From positions 1,837,531 to 1,901,530 of the forward strand of contig NZ_JACVOL010000001.1 of the NCBI RefSeq assembly GCF_018882415.1: a stretch of DNA of 64,000 nucleotides. Reading direction: 5' to 3'. Under the pieces are notes generated by a model. The model saw only the letters and a program-made list of their open reading frames with translations, was not told the DNA's origin and made no database searches. This document shows positions 29,313 to 37,581 of this stretch, piece by piece; positions within the stretch are counted from its first letter, which is position 1; each line of letters opens with the position of its first letter. This DNA comes from Polynucleobacter sp. 86C-FISCH (GTDB taxonomy: Bacteria > Pseudomonadota > Gammaproteobacteria > Burkholderiales > Burkholderiaceae). The position numbers and the translations under genes are program-made.

Positions 29313-29996
29313 TTATTTACCCGTTGGAGTTGGATTGGCTGATGTTTCTAATGCAGTGCGAACTACCTTTTTCGCCATGGCAATGAAAGAATCTGCGGAT
29401 CCAGCATTTGTGCGGAAGGACTCGCCTTGAATGGTAATTAAACCCTCGCCCAATAGTTGTTTAGATTGACTATCAGTAATTTTACTTTCGACTAAAAGTG
29501 CAGGTGTTTTAGCATTAACACCACCGGCATAAGCAGCGGCATTCATAGCCAAACCAATAGGAGTGAAGTTCCAAGGCTGCAAACTGTTTGCTTGGCTTTC
29601 TGCGCCAGTAATACCAACTGAAATACGCGCCACTCCTGGACCGGGTTTGGTAACAATGCGAATATTTCCGCGCGAATTTACAGCCTCAACCATCGATTCC
29701 TGTAATGCTGCTTTTGCTTTATTAATCAACTCAAGACTGACATCTTTGGTTGCATTTTGATTCAAGTAAATTGGATCAAGAATGACAGCTGTATATGCTC
29801 CTGGGTTTACACCAGAAACACGATATCTCCAAACACGCGTGTCGCTATCGCTTGTCGCCATCGGAACCAAGAGGTTGTAATCAGGAAGGAATCCAGATCT
29901 CGGCATTGATTCAGTCGCTAGTTTCGGGGCATTGCTACAGGCAGCCAAAGCAAATGCTGCTGCAAAAGAGACCAGCCATACATTCATTTTTTTCAT
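29313..29996 (-). CDS. DUF3313-type lipoprotein
   Basis: A 227-residue lipoprotein: the signal peptide ends in a lipobox (LAACS, Cys at about residue 20), then a beta-rich domain with patterns such as VWRYRVSGVNPGAYTAVILDPIYL and IRIVTKPGPGVARISVGITGAE that resemble the DUF3313 family. It is probably attached to the inner leaflet of the outer membrane. Function unknown. The in-frame ATG three codons later (29987) is an alternative start. Confidence 0.87.
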   Translation of the reverse strand: MKKMNVWLVSFAAAFALAACSNAPKLATESMPRSGFLPDYNLLVPMATSDSDTRVWRYRVSGVNPGAYTAVILDPIYLNQNATKDVSLELINKAKAALQESMVEAVNSRGNIRIVTKPGPGVARISVGITGAESQANSLQPWNFTPIGLAMNAAAYAGGVNAKTPALLVESKITDSQSKQLLGEGLITIQGESFRTNAGSADSFIAMAKKVVRTALETSANPTPTGK

Positions 29997-30061
29997 AGCA
30001 TTTCCATGGGTTTATTGCTTGGTTAGAGAGTTCTAATACAGAAGATCATACCTACTTCAAA

Positions 30062-30424
30062 TTATTCTGGTGCGGGGCAAGGCAATGTTCCACCAGTCTT
30101 TTTATGAATCTGAGGCTTGCAATCATATTGAGTGGGATTAATTGTCCTAGGTTCTGGTGCTGCAATGCCTTGAGTAGCTGCTGCAGGAGTGGTGGTGACT
30201 GGGCTATTTGCAACAGGCACAGCCTTTGCAGGTGCTAACCCAACGTCTCTATAGAAAGCCTTATCAGATCCGGGGCACGGCATGAGAGCACCTGTTTTTG
30301 GATTAACAACATCTTTGCACTGTGGATTGGCTTCAAGTCTAGCTTCCAATTTAGCTGCCGAGCACGCACAAAGCAAAAAAATAAGGCTCAGCAATGAGCA
30401 AATCTTGAAGGAAATAATATTCAT
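30062..30424 (-). CDS. Small lipoprotein with a duplicated Cys-Cys motif
   Basis: A 120-residue putative lipoprotein; the signal peptide ends in the lipobox LCAC (Cys21). The mature part holds two copies of a 16-residue motif, residues 36-51 (CKDVVNPKTGALMPCP) and 102-117 (CKPQIHKKTGGTLPCP). They share C-K at the start, K-T-G in the middle and P-C-P at the end. The two copies are joined by a Pro/Ala/Thr-rich linker of about 50 residues. The paired Cys in each copy could form a disulfide in the periplasm or bind a ligand. I do not recognise the family. It is a single gene, with tRNA-Arg downstream in coordinate terms. Confidence 0.78.
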   Translation of the reverse strand: MNIISFKICSLLSLIFLLCACSAAKLEARLEANPQCKDVVNPKTGALMPCPGSDKAFYRDVGLAPAKAVPVANSPVTTTPAAATQGIAAPEPRTINPTQYDCKPQIHKKTGGTLPCPAPE

Positions 30425-30501
30425 CGATGCATTCTATGCCACTGCAAACCATATAAAAGGCATTTAGGCCGCAATTTAGAGCATACGATCAAATGAGGGG
30501 G

Positions 30502-30578
<77 letters not shown>

Positions 30579-30616
30579 TGAGTACTGGGACTGAAAATCG
30601 TAAAACAAAGAGAAAG

Positions 30617-30693
30617 TGGTCGGAGTACAAGGATTCGAACCTTGGACCCCCTGCTCCCAAAGCAGGTGCGCTACCAGGCTGCGCTACACTCCG
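30617..30693 (-). tRNA. tRNA-Pro (anticodon TGG)
   Basis: A minus-strand cloverleaf of 77 bases. The acceptor CGGAGTG pairs with TACTCCG, the anticodon stem CCTGC/GCAGG holds TTTGGGA with TGG as anticodon, and the T arm encloses TTCGAAT. CCA is encoded at 30617-30619. It lies 38 bases upstream of tRNA-Arg and both are probably made as one transcript. Confidence 0.97.
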
Positions 30694-30753
30694 ACGGAAT
30701 CGATATTCTACACCGAGAGCGCTATTGCAGGCAAATCCTGTAAGATTCATGCC

Positions 30754-31122
30754 ATGGTTGCCTATTTTTCAAGCAAATTTAAGAAGCAAATTCAAGTTGC
30801 CCTGAGCATTGTTTTGCTTGCATTTTGCTTGCTGGGAACCCGCTGGATAGGCCTATCTCATAGCATTTCTCATGCGAATTTCCAAGCCCAAACTGAAATA
30901 AGCTCGATTGCGGTTGATGCCGCACCATCTCAAAATCACAATTCAGATGTATGTCATTTATTCGATGCGCTTACCTTGGCTGGATTTGTTGCAACTGATA
31001 CTGCCACTCCCGCAGTACACAAAAACCATGCCAATCATTCTGGCGGGTTCGATACCTACTACATAGCTCAAGCCTTTATTGAGCACTATCAATCAAGAGC
31101 GCCACCAACCCTTCTTTCATAA
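30754..31122 (+). CDS. Small membrane-anchored/exported protein next to a TonB receptor
   Basis: I start it at ATG 30754 (MVAYFSSKFKKQIQ; 122 residues) because a longer frame runs antisense through tRNA-Pro. It has a hydrophobic segment at about residues 15-33, then a polar part with several His residues (LSHSISHANF, VCHLF, VHKNHANHSGG). The layout recalls small DUF2946-like proteins found beside metal-related TonB receptors, but I cannot confirm membership. It is co-directional with the receptor and 82 bases upstream of it. Role in metal handling is a guess from the His content and neighbour. Confidence 0.6.
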   Translation: MVAYFSSKFKKQIQVALSIVLLAFCLLGTRWIGLSHSISHANFQAQTEISSIAVDAAPSQNHNSDVCHLFDALTLAGFVATDTATPAVHKNHANHSGGFDTYYIAQAFIEHYQSRAPPTLLS

Positions 31123-31134
31123 ATCGGTATAGAG

Positions 31135-31153
31135 GCTAGATCCAGAATCTAGC
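31135..31153. repeat. 7-bp perfect inverted repeat upstream of the TonB receptor
   Basis: GCTAGAT at 31135-31141 and ATCTAGC at 31147-31153 flank a 5-base spacer (CCAGA). It lies between the 122-aa gene and the receptor gene. There is no T run after it, so it is less likely to be an intrinsic terminator and could be an operator or an mRNA hairpin. Confidence 0.55.
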
Positions 31154-31204
31154 TAATGATTTATTTGCTTCCATCATTTGGTTGCAAGAATTAAAGGGTT
31201 TCAA

Positions 31205-33301
31205 ATGAAGTGTAAGAAATTATTAAAGCGGCGCATTATGTGCGTGCTAGTGGGTGGCATGTTCAGTTCTTATGCCTTTGCACAAAATCAAACTCCCAGT
31301 CTTGAGATTACTGCAACTGGCAGTCAAGAAGCTACACAAAGTATTTTGACGCCAACAAAGATACTCCAGGGAGATGAGTTAGCAAACAAATTAGGCGGCA
31401 CCCTGGGCGCAACATTGGCGAATGAGTTAGGAGTATCAGCAACTGGTTATGGCGCAGGATCATCACGACCCGTGATTCGAGGTCTAGAAGGCTCGCGCGT
31501 ACAAATTCTGCAAAACGGACTATCAGTCGGGGATGTATCTAATATTTCCCAAGATCATGCTGTTGGTAACAATATGCAAAACACCCATCAAGTAGAGATA
31601 TTGCGTGGTGCAGCAGCCCTCCTCTATGGCTCGGGCTCTAGCGGCGGTCTTGTAAACGTTGTCAATGACCGAATCTTGACAAATTTACCCGATCGACCAA
31701 CCGGTGCATTCAATACTAGTTATGAAACTGTAAATAATGGTCGCGCTGGATCCATTGAAGTTGATGGGGCCATTGGATCAGTTGCCGTTCACGTGGATAC
31801 CGCAATCAATAACGCAAATAATTATTCAATTCCTGGCAGCTCCACACAATCACAAGGTGAGCCTGTCGGTGGTTGGACAGTTCCACCAGAAGGAAATGGT
31901 GGCAATAATTACACTGGGAAATTACCCAATACTTTTAGCAATCAAAATAATTTAGGTATCGGTGTTTCATATATTGGTAAATCTGGGTACACCGGCGTTT
32001 CTGTCGAGCGACTAAATAATAACTATGGAATTCCAACGCCCGAAGGTGGATCAATAAACCAGTCACAAAATCGTTATGACTTGCAGCACCAAACACGTGA
32101 CCCATTTAGCGGATTCTCATCATTTAAATTCAGCGCCGCAAACTCCAATTACAACCACACAGAATTTAATAATGCAGGCGAAGCAGCTGCCCTTTGGAAA
32201 AATTTAGCAAATGAAGCGCGGTTCGAGCTAACTCATAACCCCCTACTTGGCTGGAAAGGTACGTTTGGCGCTCAAGTAACAGCTGCGTCCTTAAATGCTA
32301 CAGAGGTAGGCACTGGAAGTTATGCAATTGTTCCCCCTACCAAAACAAATTCCAATGCCCTATTTTGGATTGAGGAAGGCAAATGGAATAGTCTGCAAGG
32401 CAGTCTTGGCCTGAGATACAACAAAGTGGCTCAAAATCCCAACACAGCCACAACCCTAGAGGCTCAAGACACAACTGCTGGCACCCTTACACCGGGAATT
32501 ACTTTGCAAGACCGTAATTTCAATTTGATGTCTTATTCGGCTGGCGGTCTATGGAATTTTATGCAAGGTCATGGATTGGGTGTGGCATACACAGTTTCCC
32601 AACGTGCTCCAAGTGCACAAGAGCTGTACTCTTATGGCGCTCATGAATCAACGGCAACATTTGATATTGGCAACCCTAATTTAAGCAAGGAAGTCTCCAA
32701 CAATCTGGAGTTCAACTTTCAAAAGAGTTTAGGCATTCTTCGTAGCAAAGCTAGTATCTATGCCAATCGTTTTAATAACTATATTTACGGCTACTACACA
32801 GGAAATGCCATCAATAATGGTGGCCAGGAAGGCGACGGTTTTAGCGTTGTGACTGCACAGCAAGCTGCCGCAACCATTAAAGGTATCGAAGGTGAAATTA
32901 CCTATAACTGGCGAGAGCCAGGTCTTGGAGGCAGGATCTTTGGCGACGCCTCTCAGGGAACGTTTGATGCCGGAGGAAACCTTCCATTGCAACCAGCACC
33001 TCGACTAGGTGCTGAAATTGCTCATCAAAGAGATGGCTGGCTCACGAATGCTAGCTACATCTATAGCTATCAACAAAATCGTTTAGCAAGCTGGGAACAA
33101 GGGCCAGCTCCAAGCTACAACCTATTGAATGCCGGAATCTCTTATACGGAGAAAATTAAGGACGTCAATTGGACTGTGTATATGAACCTCAAGAATTTAC
33201 TCAATGAGCAAATTCGGTACGCCACCACGCCAATGGCTGTCAGGCTTTATGCCCCCCAACCCGGAAGAAGCCTAATGGTTGGCCTACGAGGAACCTTCTA
33301 A
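31205..33301 (+). CDS. TonB-dependent outer-membrane receptor (ZnuD-like pattern)
   Basis: A 698-residue outer-membrane beta-barrel receptor. It has a signal peptide (residues 1-27, ending SSYAFAQ), a plug domain (about 40-150: TKILQGDELANKLGGTLG, SRPVIRGLEGSRVQIL, ISQDHAVGNN, VEILRGAAALLYGSGSSG) and a barrel ending in the terminal Phe of MVGLRGTF. The IRGLEGSRVQIL and SQDHAV elements resemble the ZnuD branch, which takes up zinc or haem, but no long His-rich loop is visible, so the ligand is open. I use ATG 31205; a TTG at 31178 is a weaker alternative. No Zur or Fur site is obvious upstream. Confidence 0.9.
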   Translation: MKCKKLLKRRIMCVLVGGMFSSYAFAQNQTPSLEITATGSQEATQSILTPTKILQGDELANKLGGTLGATLANELGVSATGYGAGSSRPVIRGLEGSRVQILQNGLSVGDVSNISQDHAVGNNMQNTHQVEILRGAAALLYGSGSSGGLVNVVNDRILTNLPDRPTGAFNTSYETVNNGRAGSIEVDGAIGSVAVHVDTAINNANNYSIPGSSTQSQGEPVGGWTVPPEGNGGNNYTGKLPNTFSNQNNLGIGVSYIGKSGYTGVSVERLNNNYGIPTPEGGSINQSQNRYDLQHQTRDPFSGFSSFKFSAANSNYNHTEFNNAGEAAALWKNLANEARFELTHNPLLGWKGTFGAQVTAASLNATEVGTGSYAIVPPTKTNSNALFWIEEGKWNSLQGSLGLRYNKVAQNPNTATTLEAQDTTAGTLTPGITLQDRNFNLMSYSAGGLWNFMQGHGLGVAYTVSQRAPSAQELYSYGAHESTATFDIGNPNLSKEVSNNLEFNFQKSLGILRSKASIYANRFNNYIYGYYTGNAINNGGQEGDGFSVVTAQQAAATIKGIEGEITYNWREPGLGGRIFGDASQGTFDAGGNLPLQPAPRLGAEIAHQRDGWLTNASYIYSYQQNRLASWEQGPAPSYNLLNAGISYTEKIKDVNWTVYMNLKNLLNEQIRYATTPMAVRLYAPQPGRSLMVGLRGTF

Positions 33302-33309
33302 GTTTTTAG

Positions 33310-33837
33310 CTAGCTCAAATAAGTCATCAGCAATGCTCCAAACCCTCCAGAACCAAGAATAAGCCAGACCGGATTAATCTTGGTTCTCAGGATAAGGAAA
33401 AAAGTGATTAAGCTAAGAGTCATGGTAATCGGGCTAATGATCGATGCCTTACCCACTGCGTAGACTCCGGATGCCATTAAGCCGATAGAAATCGGCTCTA
33501 ATGCATTCTGAATCGTTCGTCGCCAAGGGCTCTCACCAAACCGATTCCATAGCCTGCCGATGTAAAAGCACAGAACGCTAGAAGGCAAAAAGAAAGAAAG
33601 CAAAACAATGCCAGCGCCCAAGAGGCCGGCTATTTGGTAGCCAATCACCAAGACCATCAACATATTGGGTCCAGGTGCTAATTGACCAAAACTATAGATA
33701 TGAACAAATTGGGTGTGGTCTATTCCAAAACGATGGGATAGTAGTGACTGCATTTCTGGTAAGACTGCAGTGCCTCCCCCTACCGCCAAAAGCGATAGTA
33801 AAGAAAAACTTAGGGCTAGATTGATTAAAAGACTCAT
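33310..33837 (-). CDS. Half-size chromate transporter (ChrA family), second half
   Basis: A 175-residue inner-membrane protein with about five hydrophobic segments and the CHR-family motifs AVGGGTAVLPEM and APGPNMLMVLVIGYQ. Full-length ChrA has two homologous halves; here they are two separate genes. The start overlaps the stop of the preceding half (ATGA at 33834-33837), so the two are translationally coupled and presumably act as a heterodimer. Family members export chromate; many short pairs have other or unknown substrates. Confidence 0.9.
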   Translation of the reverse strand: MSLLINLALSFSLLSLLAVGGGTAVLPEMQSLLSHRFGIDHTQFVHIYSFGQLAPGPNMLMVLVIGYQIAGLLGAGIVLLSFFLPSSVLCFYIGRLWNRFGESPWRRTIQNALEPISIGLMASGVYAVGKASIISPITMTLSLITFFLILRTKINPVWLILGSGGFGALLMTYLS

Positions 33838-34400
33838 ACACCCTTACCTGGTCGATAAAGATAGATAGCAATAGGCGCCATGATGAGGAGAACCAGTGGT
33901 AAAGATAACTTAGCAACGCTCATCAGCAAGAAGGTCGCAATAATAATGAAGAGCGATTTGAGATGTCGCCAATTACTACCGCCGATTCGATAAGTAATCG
34001 CCGCTAGCAAGCCACTTGCTGCAGCTGCAATGCCAATCAAAACCAAATTAGCCAGCGGATGGTCAGAGGCATTTGCGTAAAGAACACCCATGCCCAATAC
34101 AAATAAGCCACCCGGCAAAATTAAACCCAGTGTTGCAGTAACGGCACCTAAGACGCCGCGCAAATGATCCCCGGATAAGACAGCCATATTGACTGAATTA
34201 AGTCCTGGCATGGTTTGGCTAATAGCTAGATAAGCCATGAATTCATCCGGTGAAAGCCACTTGCGCTTTTCTACTAAAAGAATGCGCTCATAAGCAATAA
34301 TGCCCCCACCAAAGCTTACAGCTCCAATAATTAAAAATTGAAAAAAAAGGTCGTAAAGACTGGGTGGATTGCTTGACTCAACTGAATACGAAGAGCTCAT
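33834..34400 (-). CDS. Half-size chromate transporter (ChrA family), first half
   Basis: A 188-residue membrane protein with about five hydrophobic segments and motifs SFGGGIIAYERILLVEKRKWL and MPGLNSVNMAVLSGD (each with the family Gly-rich and Pro-Gly features). It is homologous to the neighbouring second half. Its start overlaps the stop of the CYTH-like gene upstream (ATGA at 34397-34400). This makes a three-gene coupled unit. Chromate export is the family assignment; the real substrate is not shown. Confidence 0.9.
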   Translation of the reverse strand: MSSSYSVESSNPPSLYDLFFQFLIIGAVSFGGGIIAYERILLVEKRKWLSPDEFMAYLAISQTMPGLNSVNMAVLSGDHLRGVLGAVTATLGLILPGGLFVLGMGVLYANASDHPLANLVLIGIAAAASGLLAAITYRIGGSNWRHLKSLFIIIATFLLMSVAKLSLPLVLLIMAPIAIYLYRPGKGV

Positions 34401-35224
34401 TCAGGCTTTCCGTAAATCAATGCAGTTTTAGTGCTTCCTATCTCCAGCCAATCAGCTAATTCAATTTGTAACTTTTTAAAAAACTTATCAGCGCGCTTAT
34501 GAGCCTTAAGTTGGGAGCGATTTTCATCATTTACTCTGTACGAAAAGGCTAGCTCTCCAACAATGGGGTCTCCAGCTGTTTTCATCCAAATAGCAATCTC
34601 ACAGTGAGCCTGAACACCATCACCAAAAACTAAATTACCCAATGGCAAACAAGCCTCCAGAATCTTATTGCTAGGTCCGCCAACTATATTTACAGGGGTA
34701 TTCTTATCAATGGATAGAGTTGCTATGCCGGGGAAAAATTTACAAATACTACTTAGGGTCCTGTCAAATAAATCATCAATCGGAATGGCATCTAATATTG
34801 CATTATTTGAAAATATTTGGCGACGAGATCCTAAAGAATCGCCGCGTAAAATTTCCTCTTTAAATCGTGATCTCGATTTAATTTTCTTTTGAGGCTGCGG
34901 ATTAAAGTTGGATGCATGATCCATATCATGGGTTCTACACTTGAGGGTAACTTCTGCATAATCATCAACCCAGACATTCTGCCGCGATTCACGTACTCGT
35001 AAAATAATATTATTTTGACGCAAATCCTCTCCAGGTGTGTCATAAAAATAAATATTACGCAACCCGGTATTTGCGTTATCAAGATGAAAAAAATTAACCT
35101 TACTTTTTTTGCAGAATTTAATTATTTGCTGGCTAAGAGCTAATATTCTGGCGTGACGATCAAGACCCTTGGGTTTAATTAGGAGCTTAAATTCTCTATT
35201 AGTAATAGATGGGTGCATTTTCAT
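34397..35224 (-). CDS. Divergent CYTH-like (triphosphate tunnel) domain protein
   Basis: I start it at ATG 35224 (MKMHPSITNREFK; 275 residues) because AAAGG lies five bases upstream; an ATG at 35257 is poorer. The order of elements resembles CYTH proteins: REFKLLIKP at the first strand (only the first Glu of the usual E-x-E-x-K is clear), IYFYDTPGEDLRQNNIILRVRES matching the family's YxDTP...LRxR block, AEVTLKCR, RFKEEIL, CEIAIWM and GELAFSYRV. CYTH enzymes hydrolyse or cyclise triphosphates inside a tunnel of charged residues. With the ExE altered, activity is uncertain. Composition seems AT-richer and more Lys/Asn-rich than neighbours. First gene of a coupled set with two ChrA halves. Confidence 0.7.
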   Translation of the reverse strand: MKMHPSITNREFKLLIKPKGLDRHARILALSQQIIKFCKKSKVNFFHLDNANTGLRNIYFYDTPGEDLRQNNIILRVRESRQNVWVDDYAEVTLKCRTHDMDHASNFNPQPQKKIKSRSRFKEEILRGDSLGSRRQIFSNNAILDAIPIDDLFDRTLSSICKFFPGIATLSIDKNTPVNIVGGPSNKILEACLPLGNLVFGDGVQAHCEIAIWMKTAGDPIVGELAFSYRVNDENRSQLKAHKRADKFFKKLQIELADWLEIGSTKTALIYGKPE

Positions 35225-35322
35225 AAAAACCTTTCTAAAGCCTGAGCTTATCTCCATCCGGTCACATCTAAATCTTAATAAATTATGATTTATCGTGAAA
35301 ACAATTTACAACATTGATTCTA

Positions 35323-36666
35323 TTAAGCAGTTGGCACTAAATCAGCAATACTTTTGGCGGCGTTCATGGCTAGCGCGCCATCCTTAGTCTCCACCATCAC
35401 ACGCAATAAAGGTTCGGTACCAGAAGCGCGAATTAAGACCCTACCGATATCTTTGAGATTATTCTCAACCAAAGAAATTTGTTTTTTAAGGGCCTCATCA
35501 GACTTCCAGTCGTAGCCAGGCTTAAACCTGACATTTAGGAGTACTTGAGGAAAAATGCTAACTTCATCCAACAGCTGCGCAAGGCTCATCTTGGATTGAC
35601 TCATTACAGTTAACACCTGTAGCGCTGCGATGGTGCCATCACCTGTTGAATGGCGATCTAAGCAAAGTAAATGGCCAGAGCCTTCTCCACCGACATGCCA
35701 GCCATTCTTTTTGAGAACCTCTAAAACATAGCGATCGCCAACATTGGCACGCTCAAATCCAATGCCGAGCTCTTTGATGGCATTTTCAACGGCCAGATTG
35801 GTCATCAATGTGCCAACGACACCACCAACCTTGTCGCCACGGTCAACGCGATCTTTTGCCAACACATAAAGCAACTCATCACCATTGAACAATCTACCGG
35901 ATGAATCAACCATTTGCAAGCGATCAGCATCTCCATCCAAGGCTATGCCAATATCAGCTTTTACTTCCTGAACTTTTGCAATCAAAGCTGCAGGCGCGGT
36001 AGCACCGCAACCATCATTAATGTTTCGACCGTTGGGATGAACGCCTATAGAGATTACTTCAGCACCCAACTCATGGAAAACATGTGGAGCGGTATGATAG
36101 GCAGCCCCGTTAGCGCAATCAACTACGATCTTCAATCCCTTTAAATTAAGGTGACCAGGAACAGTTGATTTACAAAACTCAATATATCTACCTGCCGCAT
36201 CATCTAAGCGAAAAGCCTTACCCAAATCTTTAGAGCTTACGCAGCCGATTGGGTTTTCTAACTCTTTTTCGATAGCAAACTCAAAGTCATCTGAAAATTT
36301 ATCCCCTTCTGCAGAGAAAAATTTAATGCCGTTATCTTGATAGGGATTGTGAGAGGCAGAAATTACCAATCCTGCAGACAAGCGTAAGGCTCTAGTGAGA
36401 TAAGCAACTCCTGGTGTTGGTATGGGGCCGCAAAGCATCACATCCACGCCAGCAGCTGCAAATCCTGCCTCCAATGCCGCCTCCAACAAGTATCCAGAAA
36501 CGCGGGTATCTTTACCGATCAAAACCTTGCAACGTTCGCCTGGCTTAGCATTGCGCGTCAACACCTTGCCAGCCGCATAACCCAAGCGAGTCATAAATTC
36601 TGGAACGATAGGAAATTGGCCTACCTCTCCTCGGATTCCGTCGGTGCCAAAGTATTGTTTTTTCAT
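35323..36666 (-). CDS. glmM: Phosphoglucosamine mutase
   Basis: Converts glucosamine 6-phosphate to glucosamine 1-phosphate on the way to UDP-GlcNAc for peptidoglycan and LPS. The start [16 protein letters not shown] at 36666 gives 447 residues; an upstream ATG at 36717 lies inside folP and is rejected. Active-site Ser in [17 protein letters not shown], metal loop [11 protein letters not shown], sugar-binding GGEGSGHLL and the phosphate-binding [11 protein letters not shown] are all present. It follows folP by 17 bases, the standard ftsH-folP-glmM order. Confidence 0.97.
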   Translation of the reverse strand: MKKQYFGTDGIRGEVGQFPIVPEFMTRLGYAAGKVLTRNAKPGERCKVLIGKDTRVSGYLLEAALEAGFAAAGVDVMLCGPIPTPGVAYLTRALRLSAGLVISASHNPYQDNGIKFFSAEGDKFSDDFEFAIEKELENPIGCVSSKDLGKAFRLDDAAGRYIEFCKSTVPGHLNLKGLKIVVDCANGAAYHTAPHVFHELGAEVISIGVHPNGRNINDGCGATAPAALIAKVQEVKADIGIALDGDADRLQMVDSSGRLFNGDELLYVLAKDRVDRGDKVGGVVGTLMTNLAVENAIKELGIGFERANVGDRYVLEVLKKNGWHVGGEGSGHLLCLDRHSTGDGTIAALQVLTVMSQSKMSLAQLLDEVSIFPQVLLNVRFKPGYDWKSDEALKKQISLVENNLKDIGRVLIRASGTEPLLRVMVETKDGALAMNAAKSIADLVPTA

Positions 36667-36683
36667 ATGATTAATTATAAAAC

Positions 36684-37559
36684 TTAGGCAGACATATCTA
36701 CTTGAATGGCTTCCCATAGTTTTAGAGCATCAACCGTCTCGGCTACGTCGTGAACCCGAACAATAGTGGCTCCACGATCTGCCGCCATAATGGCCGCAGC
36801 AATGCTGGGGGCCACTCGGTCATTAGTGTCCTTACCGGTTATTTTGCCAATCATGGATTTGCGAGAGATACCTGCCAATACAGGAAGCCCCAATGATGAA
36901 AATTCAGCAAAATTAGTCAACATATTGAGGTTGTGCGCCAGACTCTTACCAAATCCAAAGCCTGGATCAATAGCAATGCGATCGCTTGCAATGCCAGAAG
37001 AAATTAAGAAGTCAGCTCGATCTTTTAGAAACTGTTTTACTTCGGCAATTACATTGATGTATTCAGGATTAAATTGCATCGTTTGAGGATCGCGTTGCAT
37101 ATGCATCAATACAATGCCGCAATTTTGACTTTCCAATACAGCGTCAACAGCGCCACTTTGTCTAAGTGCCCAAATATCATTGACGCAATCCACACCCGCA
37201 TGAAGTGCTTGCCGCATTGTTTCTGACTTGTAGGTATCGATTGAAAGCGGAACTCCGCAATCTTTGAGCGCCTCAATTACAGGGAGCACCCTATCAAGCT
37301 CTTCTTGGAGTCCAACGGGTTCTGCACCAGGTCTGGTTGATTCGCCGCCGATATCAATGAGATCAACACCATCAGCAAGCATGCGTTCAGCTTGTGCAAT
37401 TGCATCTTTAGGGGATCTAAATTTACCGCCATCTGAAAATGAATCTGGCGTGGCATTCAGAATGCCCATGACTATTGGGCGATTACGTTTAGCAAAATCA
37501 AAAAGAAAACGCCCACAACACCATGTTGTGGGCTTAGTTTGAATGCTTTGATTTAGCAT
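36684..37559 (-). CDS. folP: Dihydropteroate synthase
   Basis: Joins p-aminobenzoate to the pterin in folate synthesis; the target of sulfonamides. Motifs: [63 protein letters not shown] and the C-terminal [15 protein letters not shown]. The ATG ends at 37559 (291 residues); a TTG one codon upstream is possible. CCGRFLFDF matches the usual N-terminal C-G-R-F of betaproteobacterial FolP, so the early codons are truly coding. These codons contain a perfect hairpin followed by a T-rich tract (see the hairpin entry). Confidence 0.95.
   Translation of the reverse strand: MLNQSIQTKPTTWCCGRFLFDFAKRNRPIVMGILNATPDSFSDGGKFRSPKDAIAQAERMLADGVDLIDIGGESTRPGAEPVGLQEELDRVLPVIEALKDCGVPLSIDTYKSETMRQALHAGVDCVNDIWALRQSGAVDAVLESQNCGIVLMHMQRDPQTMQFNPEYINVIAEVKQFLKDRADFLISSGIASDRIAIDPGFGFGKSLAHNLNMLTNFAEFSSLGLPVLAGISRKSMIGKITGKDTNDRVAPSIAAAIMAADRGATIVRVHDVAETVDALKLWEAIQVDMSA
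37496..37533 (-). terminator. Perfect hairpin with T-rich tail inside the start of folP
   Basis: GCCCACAACA and TGTTGTGGGC form a perfect 10-base stem with a 3-base loop (37511-37533). In the minus-strand direction it is followed by GTTTTCTTTTT. This has the form of an intrinsic terminator lying about 50-70 bases after the ftsH stop but within folP codons 10-18. It may be an intragenic terminator or attenuator between ftsH and folP. Whether it terminates is not known. Confidence 0.6.
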
Positions 37560-37581
37560 CAAAGGCTAAAGCAATTCCTAT

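Noticed and set aside
30616..30753. In-frame extension of the 122-aa protein running antisense through tRNA-Pro
   Set aside because: The extension is a well-known kind of false ORF created by the tRNA-Pro complement; the ATG at 30754 is the first start clear of the tRNA.
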